A stretch of 64,000 nucleotides of DNA from an uncultured Phascolarctobacterium sp. (GTDB taxonomy: Bacteria > Bacillota > Negativicutes > Acidaminococcales > Acidaminococcaceae): positions 62,001 to 126,000 of the forward strand of contig CAUDEF010000001.1 in assembly GCA_958448515.1 (NCBI GenBank), read 5' to 3'. Position numbers and translations under genes: made by a program. Positions within the stretch are counted from its first letter, which is position 1; every line of letters starts with the position of its first letter. The notes below the pieces were generated by a model. That model made no database searches. It saw only the letters and a program-made list of their open reading frames with translations, and was not told the origin of the DNA. Below are positions 58,221 to 64,000 of the stretch, in pieces.

Positions 58221-60270
58221 TGTTATCTTTCTCCTCTAACTGTTTTTTTACCAGCGCAACAATTTGTGGTTCAATATCTGCTGCGCGTTTATTTTCAATT
58301 TGAACACCGGCTACAGTCTGATGTCCGCCGCCACCCAATTCTTCCATAACTATCTGAACATTGACACTGCCGTCACTGCGGGCACTTACGCCAACAGATC
58401 CGTCTTTGTATTCTACAATGGCAATGCCGACAAAAACGCCGTTTATTGTAATAAGAGAATCCGCCGTCTGCGCTGCAAGAATAGAAGATTTAACCTCTTT
58501 TTCCGCATTTTTCAGCACCGATACAGCAATACCCGCACTTGGCATTCGCGCCTCAGCAAGCAGTCTTGCTCTCAACTGCAGTGATTTCATATCATCTTTA
58601 AACAGTATCCTGATAAGATCAGGAGCCGCACCGCTGCGGCGCAGCAAAGCCGCTGCCTCAAAAGTTCTTGCACCTGTCTGTACGGCAAAATTTTTCGTAT
58701 CCAGAACAATGCCTGCATAAAGCGCATTTGCTTCTCCTACGGTAATATCCAATCTGTCATCAAAATATCCCACCAGCTCTGTTACCAGCTCACTGGTTGA
58801 TGAGGAAGAAGGCTCCAGATAAAGCAGCACAGTATCACTGATAAGATCTTCCGCACGTCTGTGATGATCGATAATAATGCGTGCAGGAATGCTTTCCAGT
58901 ACCTTTCTGCTTGCGGTAATTACTTCGCGATGATGATCGACCAGAATCAAAAGACTCTTAGGCGTAATATGCTTTAACGCCTCTTCTTCTTCTACGACAA
59001 TTTCCATATACCTGCTGTCATGCTCGCTGAGGTTAATATCATCACGCTCTAAAAGCTCGGCAATCTTATTGAAGGTTTCATTTCTGCCGCTGATGACAAT
59101 ATAGGTTTCCTTATTCATGGATAAAGACAGTTTTGCCATACCTACAGCACCGCCGATAGAATCAAAGTCTTCCATAGCATGACCCATTACGAAAACCTTG
59201 TCTGCCAGCTGTATCTGTTCATGGATAGTCTGGGCAACAATACGGGCACGAACCCTTGTATTCTTTGCATTTACAGCACTTGTACCGCCAAAAAACTGCA
59301 TGGTTTTGTTCTGCGCCACAACAGCCTGGTCGCCGCCGCGGCCCAAAGCCAGATATAAAACTTTATTTGCATTCTGCACCAGCTCTTCCAGTGTATCTCC
59401 GTCACAGGAAACACCAATGCTTATGGTAGGTGCAATTTTATTGCCTGCTTTTATCTCACGCACTTTATCAAGAATCTGAAACTTGTTGCCAATCAGATTC
59501 AAAACTGCAGAATGAGGAAAACCAATCAGGCTCAGCTCCTTATTCATACGACAGATAAATCCATGTTCTTCTGCTACCCATTTGGTAAGCAGTTCATTAA
59601 CCTCGCCGTTTAAGTTGGCAATATTTGTTTCACTTAAACCTCTGGTTACCTCTTCATAGTTATCAAACTTGGCATAAGCAAGGCATAATTTGTCATTATC
59701 ATATTTTTGGCGCAGCAGTTCAAAATCTGTTATATCAAACAAATAAAGCATTAACCCGCTGATATTGCTGTCATCATCTTTTTTGCCGGCCTTATCCTGA
59801 GTCTGCACACGAAAATGCTTCATATTGTAGTAGCGGTCATCAATCTGAATAATGCGCTCACCGTCACGAACACTTAAAATTTCAAAAGCATTCTCAGGCA
59901 AAGGCAGAATATCCTCGGGCTTTTTGCCTTCCAGATTTTTTTTGCCTACCCAGGACTGAAAAAGCTCATTACGCCACTGCAGCTTACCTTCTTTGGTAAA
60001 AACAGCCATTCCCACATCCAGCTTGCGGATAGCAAAATGATTTGTTCTTTCGATATTGCGGATAATGTTGTCCAGATAACTGCTGAAATAGATTTCTTTA
60101 TAAATAAGATTTCTCTGACTGAAATAATATGTTACACCAACAATTATCAGCGCAGCAGGTATGAACATTGGCTGAAAATAGCAGGCTATCACAGCCAGAG
60201 CAGCAATAATTAACAGATAAACATTTGTATCAACCTTGGAATTTATATTCTTTTTGAATATATTGAACAC
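58192..60270 (-). CDS. gdpP: cyclic-di-AMP phosphodiesterase GdpP
   Basis: A 692-residue membrane enzyme: two membrane helices (residues 18-55), PAS-like domain (about 70-170), degenerate GGDEF (ALGRGGDQAVV, about 305), then DHH (VMGHAMEDFDSIGGAVGMA, LILVDHHREV) and DHHA1 (GGGGHQTVAGVQI) domains. It hydrolyses c-di-AMP to 5'-pApA, which affects potassium and wall homeostasis. GTG start after GGTGGTG. Part of yybS-gdpP-rplI-dnaB. Confidence 0.96.
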   Translation of the reverse strand: MFNIFKKNINSKVDTNVYLLIIAALAVIACYFQPMFIPAALIIVGVTYYFSQRNLIYKEIYFSSYLDNIIRNIERTNHFAIRKLDVGMAVFTKEGKLQWRNELFQSWVGKKNLEGKKPEDILPLPENAFEILSVRDGERIIQIDDRYYNMKHFRVQTQDKAGKKDDDSNISGLMLYLFDITDFELLRQKYDNDKLCLAYAKFDNYEEVTRGLSETNIANLNGEVNELLTKWVAEEHGFICRMNKELSLIGFPHSAVLNLIGNKFQILDKVREIKAGNKIAPTISIGVSCDGDTLEELVQNANKVLYLALGRGGDQAVVAQNKTMQFFGGTSAVNAKNTRVRARIVAQTIHEQIQLADKVFVMGHAMEDFDSIGGAVGMAKLSLSMNKETYIVISGRNETFNKIAELLERDDINLSEHDSRYMEIVVEEEEALKHITPKSLLILVDHHREVITASRKVLESIPARIIIDHHRRAEDLISDTVLLYLEPSSSSTSELVTELVGYFDDRLDITVGEANALYAGIVLDTKNFAVQTGARTFEAAALLRRSGAAPDLIRILFKDDMKSLQLRARLLAEARMPSAGIAVSVLKNAEKEVKSSILAAQTADSLITINGVFVGIAIVEYKDGSVGVSARSDGSVNVQIVMEELGGGGHQTVAGVQIENKRAADIEPQIVALVKKQLEEKDNNESNSVTRY

Positions 60271-60288
60271 AACTGTTCACCACCGTTC

Positions 60289-61245
60289 TCATTTAAGACG
60301 TTTCGGCCTGATCTTTCTGAAATCAAAAACCATATCAAAAGCACCAACATAAACCATAACCTGAGAAAAAATCGGAATAATAAACAACAAAACTGTAGCT
60401 ACATTAGCCCACCACAGCGGTTTATTCTTTTTCTTAACAAACCAGTATATAAGCACTATACCCTGAAATACCAGTGCAAAGCTGCACACAGTCTGAATAT
60501 TTACAGCAACATGGTACATCCAGCTGGCTCTGTCAACATTATAAAAATAAGTAACTGCCAGAAGAGAAATACCATAGGGCCATAATACCCAGCCGGGAAC
60601 TTGCAGATTCACAAAAGGAGGAAAGCTCTCAAAAGTTTCTCCCAGCTTAGTCAGGATTTTCTTTGCCGCCACGTAATTTGCCAGAGCAAGAATAGGCGCT
60701 GAAATCAGAAAAGCTCCGGGCATGATAATCTTCATCATTCCCAGCATTTCCTCATAACCATCAATAATCTGCTTAATCTCTGCTTCGGACATACCGCTTT
60801 CACGATAATAAGCCGCAAGCTCACCCAGACTTTGATGGAAGGATGTAAACATCATTTCTACAGGATTGATACCCAAAAGCAAAAAGCTGAGGGCAATGTT
60901 TATAATCAGAGCAGCTACCGCACCGACACTGCTGTAAAGCATCAGCTTCATAGGCGCAAGCTTTCTGCGCATGCACTCTCCGATAATCAGGCCCAGCAAA
61001 CCGAAGATTGCCATAAGAAAGAAAGCCTGCAGAGGGCTTATGATAATGCCTATGATAATAGTTGCTACCACAAGGCACATAAGGCTCCATTTAAAGCCAT
61101 TACGCATTCCGCATATGATAATCGGCAACGGCCAGACAAAATTAATAAATGCACCAATCACAGGAATATACATACTTACCAGTGCCATGACAATTGCAAC
61201 AGCCGCCAGAATGCCGGCTTCTACCATGGCAGAAGTTTTTCGCAT
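60289..61245 (-). CDS. yybS: YybS-family DUF2232 membrane protein
   Basis: A 318-residue inner-membrane protein with about eight helices (AGILAAVAIVMALVSMYIPV, FALVFQGIVLIYWFVKKKN). DUF2232/YybS members precede gdpP in most Firmicutes; function unknown, with weak similarity to ECF-type S components. ATG 61245 lies ten bases after GGAGG; GTG 61248 is equally possible. Confidence 0.85.
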   Translation of the reverse strand: MRKTSAMVEAGILAAVAIVMALVSMYIPVIGAFINFVWPLPIIICGMRNGFKWSLMCLVVATIIIGIIISPLQAFFLMAIFGLLGLIIGECMRRKLAPMKLMLYSSVGAVAALIINIALSFLLLGINPVEMMFTSFHQSLGELAAYYRESGMSEAEIKQIIDGYEEMLGMMKIIMPGAFLISAPILALANYVAAKKILTKLGETFESFPPFVNLQVPGWVLWPYGISLLAVTYFYNVDRASWMYHVAVNIQTVCSFALVFQGIVLIYWFVKKKNKPLWWANVATVLLFIIPIFSQVMVYVGAFDMVFDFRKIRPKRLK

Positions 61246-61328
61246 CACAAAATTTCCTCCTTCAACATACACTGCTTCCATTTTATTTTATATACTACAT
61301 TATTTTACACCGAACCAGTACTTAAAGT

Positions 61329-61358
61329 AAAGAAGACTTGCCAGGCAAGTCTTCTTTT
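61329..61358 (-). terminator. terminator of the DUF697-like gene
   Basis: AAGAAGACTTGCC / GGCAAGTCTTCTT palindrome followed by T-rich sequence on the minus strand. Confidence 0.8.
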
Positions 61359-61368
61359 AATACTTATT

Positions 61369-62502
61369 TTATTCTGCTGCTTTGATGCTTAATTTCAACC
61401 CCTGAGGCATTGGCGTTACAGCATCAATTTTTATAAAATCAAGCAGTGACTTTTCCATTACCTTAGGCTCTGATAATCTGCTGGCTTTAATGCTTTCGGT
61501 AAAATCAACCTTCCAGATTCTTTTGCTGTATTCTGTAATTAAACGTTCATTTTCCAAATCTATTTTTTCAAACAGAACGTCTGCCAGCGATAAAATCAGC
61601 TTACTGCCAACAAGATCAAGAATAAACTCAGCTATACTGTTATCACGTACGGAAAAATCTTCTACCATAAATTCTGCTGCTGAATGCGCTTTACTGATAA
61701 TAAAGCTACGCACAGAAAGCAAAATCTCAGCGGTTCCATATTCTTCACTGCTTACCGCTATCATAAGCCTGTTATCTGCACTGTAACGCAAATCAGTGAT
61801 CAAAATATCGCCGCCGGCTGTTTTTCTGCGCAAAATACTTATTATCTCTGTATAAGGTACAATTACCTGCCTGTTTTTCAGATCTTCCATACTCTGCACC
61901 TGCAGCCAGTTTTTTCCCTGCTGCACAAGCGGCTTTAATATTTTTTCGCCAAAGCGCTGCACTCTGTCCGTCAGATTCTTTTCTGTCTGATCAGCAGCTG
62001 TCATAACCTGCCTAAAGAGCTTGTTTCCATCAATATTAAATCTTTTATTTTCATCTCCCAAAGGCTGGCTTTTACAGTCCATATTTGTAAACTCATCAAT
62101 ATTATCCATGCCCTCCTGCCTTGCCTGTTCATAAACTTCCTTAAAAACAGCAATGTCCTCCGGGCGTCCTGCCTTTATCCAGGCGTCAGCCACTTTACCC
62201 ACAGCATAGGTTACCGAAATACCTACGGGAATCTGTACAGGGGCAAAAGGAATCAAAGTAACCAGCGTCTGACCAACAAAAGCTGCTCCTAAAGAACTCA
62301 GCAGGCCAAGTACTGCTCCTTCTTCAAGCTCAACTCCCCGCAAATCTCCCAGGCGGGTAATCATATATACTTCATTGGCCATCAGCGCCATTGTTCCCAC
62401 AAATGGTGCTACTACAATTACTCCGGCTCTTGCAGCACCCCAACGGCAGATTTTTTCGGCTTCCCAGTCTAAATCAGTTTCCGGTGTGTAAGATAAACTC
62501 AT
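61369..62502 (-). CDS. DUF697-like membrane protein of unknown function
   Basis: A 377-residue protein with two glycine-rich hydrophobic segments near the N-terminus (GAARAGVIVVAPFVGTMALM and GLLSSLGAAFVGQTLVTLIP, residues 20-90), like YcjF/DUF697 proteins. The rest is soluble, with a beta-rich C-terminal domain (SVRDNSIAEFILDLVG, then GLKLSIKAAE). DUF697 proteins often accompany a GTPase, which is absent here. ATG 62502 follows GGAGGG. Function unknown. Confidence 0.55.
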   Translation of the reverse strand: MSLSYTPETDLDWEAEKICRWGAARAGVIVVAPFVGTMALMANEVYMITRLGDLRGVELEEGAVLGLLSSLGAAFVGQTLVTLIPFAPVQIPVGISVTYAVGKVADAWIKAGRPEDIAVFKEVYEQARQEGMDNIDEFTNMDCKSQPLGDENKRFNIDGNKLFRQVMTAADQTEKNLTDRVQRFGEKILKPLVQQGKNWLQVQSMEDLKNRQVIVPYTEIISILRRKTAGGDILITDLRYSADNRLMIAVSSEEYGTAEILLSVRSFIISKAHSAAEFMVEDFSVRDNSIAEFILDLVGSKLILSLADVLFEKIDLENERLITEYSKRIWKVDFTESIKASRLSEPKVMEKSLLDFIKIDAVTPMPQGLKLSIKAAE

Positions 62503-62642
62503 CAGCGTATTCCCTCCAGTATATATTTTCTGCATAATTCTTTTTGCCTGCTTCATAATCCTGCCGGTAAATTTATTTTTCTAAAAGTTTGGCAATTTTT
62601 TCACATAATGATACAATTACTAAAGATGAAGGATGGGATATT

Positions 62643-63602
62643 ATGGAAGAAAAAATTATCTGCGGCAGATTTGCACCCACTCCCAGCGGCAGAATACATC
62701 TGGGAAATATTTTCTGCAGCCTGCTGGCGTGGCTTTATGCAAAGTCTGCCGGAGGAAAAATAGTTCTGCGTATAGAAGATCTTGACCCTGTGCGCTGTCC
62801 CAGAAAAAATGCTGATTTACTGGCAAAGGACCTGGAATGGCTTGGTCTTACCTGGGATGAAGGGGCGTATCTTAGCACTAATGATGAGCAGTACTTTCAA
62901 AGTCAGCGCGCGGATATCTACCAAAAATATTTTCAGCAGTTACAGGAAAAACAGCTTACTTATCCATGTTTCTGCAGCCGTGCAGAACTCCATGCCGCTC
63001 AGGCTCCGCATCTTTCGGATGGTAAAGTTATCTACCCCGGAACATGCCGCAGCCTTACTGCGGCTCAGCAGCAAACAAAAAGCAAAGAAAAAACACCTGC
63101 GTGGCGTTTGCGTGTTAACGCCAAACCAATAAGCTTTACTGACGGTCACTTTGGCTTACAGATATCCGTACTTACAGAAGATTGCGGTGATTTTATTATC
63201 AGGCGCAGTGACGGAGTATATGCCTATCAGCTGGCTGTTGTCATAGATGATGCACTTATGGGTGTCAATCAGGTGGTACGCGGATGCGATCTGCTTAGTT
63301 CTACACTAGTGCAGCTCTATCTTTATAATCTGCTGAAGCTGCCTGCACCTGATTTTATACATGTACCTCTGCTTATAGCTCAGGATGGACGCAGGCTTGC
63401 CAAGAGAGATAAGGATAAAGATCTTGACTATCTGCGAACGAAATACGATAATCCTCAGCCAATTATAGGCTATCTTGCTTACCTTGCAGGTCAGCTTACC
63501 AAACCGGAAGCTATTTCTGCAGCCGAACTTTTAAAAATTTTTGATCCGTCCAAAATCCCTGCCCAAAATATTGTTGTGCCTGCACAACTGCCACATATTT
63601 AA
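62643..63602 (+). CDS. gluQ: glutamyl-Q tRNA(Asp) synthetase
   Basis: A 319-residue GluRS catalytic-core paralogue. The HIGH-like motif is FAPTPSGRIHLGNIF, the KMSKS-like loop RRLAKRDKDK, and zinc ligands lie in CFCSRAEL...YPGTC. It lacks the anticodon-binding domain, as GluQ-RS does, and attaches glutamate to queuosine-34 of tRNA-Asp. AAGGATG precedes ATG 62643; an upstream extension to 62589 has no ribosome site. Confidence 0.92.
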   Translation: MEEKIICGRFAPTPSGRIHLGNIFCSLLAWLYAKSAGGKIVLRIEDLDPVRCPRKNADLLAKDLEWLGLTWDEGAYLSTNDEQYFQSQRADIYQKYFQQLQEKQLTYPCFCSRAELHAAQAPHLSDGKVIYPGTCRSLTAAQQQTKSKEKTPAWRLRVNAKPISFTDGHFGLQISVLTEDCGDFIIRRSDGVYAYQLAVVIDDALMGVNQVVRGCDLLSSTLVQLYLYNLLKLPAPDFIHVPLLIAQDGRRLAKRDKDKDLDYLRTKYDNPQPIIGYLAYLAGQLTKPEAISAAELLKIFDPSKIPAQNIVVPAQLPHI

Positions 63603-63625
63603 TCTGCTTTCGAGGAGGTGTAGCT

Positions 63626-63823
63626 ATGAAAATGACAGCATTCAGACTGGTAATAATCATTATTATCGCCGGTATAGCAACAGAATATTTCCTGCAAAAT
63701 CGCTGGTTAGGCTTCTTTGGTGCCGGTATTCCTTTATCAGCTCTGTATATTTATCAGGAATATAAATTACAGCAAAAAGAAGAAGAAAAACGTCGCAACA
63801 AACATAAAAACAAATACAGATAA
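63626..63823 (+). CDS. small membrane protein
   Basis: A 65-residue protein with two hydrophobic segments (RLVIIIIIAGIATEYF and LGFFGAGIPLSALYIY) and a highly basic tail (EEEKRRNKHKNKYR). GAGGAGGTG precedes the ATG, 23 bases after gluQ. No recognised family. Confidence 0.65.
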   Translation: MKMTAFRLVIIIIIAGIATEYFLQNRWLGFFGAGIPLSALYIYQEYKLQQKEEEKRRNKHKNKYR

Positions 63824-63855
63824 AAAAGCGTGGACTTAAGTCCACGCTTTTTTTA
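63822..63855. terminator. bidirectional terminator
   Basis: AAAAAAGCGTGGACTTAAGT / ACTTAAGTCCACGC palindrome with A and T runs between converging genes. Confidence 0.88.
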
Positions 63856-64000
63856 TATTTTAACATCAATCTGTGCGGAAACACCTACGCCCTGTACCCT
63901 GTTAACATCAGTAACTGATACCTTGTCAATCGGTACTAAAACCTTAGCTCTGAAACTACCAAAGAAGGAAGTTTCTATCTGCAGTGCAGCCTTGCATTTA
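63853..64000 (-). CDS. C-terminal end of an unidentified protein (partial)
   Basis: An open frame enters from the right edge and stops at 63853. The 48 visible residues are beta-rich (IETSFFGSFRAKVLVPIDKV, then RVQGVGVSAQIDVKI). The pattern recalls lipid-binding DUF2993-type domains, but this is too little for a call. Confidence 0.5.
   Translation of the reverse strand, partial: KCKAALQIETSFFGSFRAKVLVPIDKVSVTDVNRVQGVGVSAQIDVKI

Noticed and set aside
1..64000. CRISPR arrays, prophage or complete insertion sequences
   Set aside because: No regularly spaced repeats, phage structural or integrase genes, or transposase genes were found. Only the 42-bp IS-like remnant at 26066-26107 and the unassigned segment near 25 kb hint at mobile DNA.

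Overview
The window looks like chromosome from a low-GC, anaerobic Gram-positive-lineage bacterium, most plausibly a Negativicutes (Phascolarctobacterium/Acidaminococcaceae-like) gut fermenter. This is inferred from the AGGAGG-type ribosome binding sites, the Firmicutes gene order yybS-gdpP-rplI-dnaB, a type III glutamine synthetase, a KorDABC 2-oxoacid:ferredoxin oxidoreductase, a group B-like [FeFe]-hydrogenase and a tetrapyrrole operon built around precorrin-2. I cannot prove the taxon from the sequence. I see no CRISPR array, prophage or intact insertion sequence.

Layout. 0-4 kb: start of a symporter gene, an intergenic cluster of DnaA boxes, a purine permease, a group B [FeFe]-hydrogenase and a small siroheme-reductase-like protein. 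4-8.3 kb: nitrogen assimilation (glnN and an Amt-PII fusion), preceded by a compact attenuator-like leader. 8.4-15 kb: a phosphoesterase, a comG-type pseudopilus operon (comGB to comGG, no ATPase), a secreted protein and an MFS exporter. 15-21.3 kb: flavodoxin/DUF3793 with metalloregulator-like repeats, YerC-hisC, a SAM-I riboswitch with metNIQ, and ppa. 21-26 kb: TetR, korDABC, an unexplained intergenic region with a putative small RNA, and purC. 26-37 kb: a DUF362 ferredoxin, a Zn/Mn ABC transporter with a PHP protein, nicotinamidase, an amidase, a HAD phosphatase and a TrpXYZ-like ABC transporter. 37-41 kb: a catabolic operon (DhaL, DhaK, LsrF-like thiolase/aldolase, VOC protein, SorC/LsrR-type regulator). 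41-50 kb: RocB, DUF1847, then sirC-hemA-hemC-cobA/hemD-hemB-hemL. 50-64 kb: a second DnaA-box cluster, tRNA-Lys, a CofE-like ligase, a MarR-controlled metallo-beta-lactamase-fold gene, purA, purB, dnaB, rplI, gdpP, yybS, a DUF697-like membrane protein, gluQ and the end of an unidentified gene.

How the parts fit: glnN, amt-PII, purA, purB, purC and the purine permease form a nitrogen/purine theme. The hem operon supplies precorrin-2 for siroheme or cobalamin, and siroheme could serve the reductase-like gene near 4 kb. KorDABC, flavodoxin, ferredoxin proteins and the hydrogenase belong to low-potential electron metabolism.

The strongest candidates for something new are: (1) two compact promoter-hairpin RNA units with the same layout and shared sequence, one as the glnN leader and one standing alone opposite purC; (2) an lsr-like operon in which DhaKL and a VOC protein occupy the places of LsrK and LsrG; (3) a 42-bp remnant that looks like two IS3-type ends joined together in the tip of the purC terminator; (4) two dense DnaA-box clusters about 50 kb apart; (5) two genes, comGB and marR, that appear to start at ATT.
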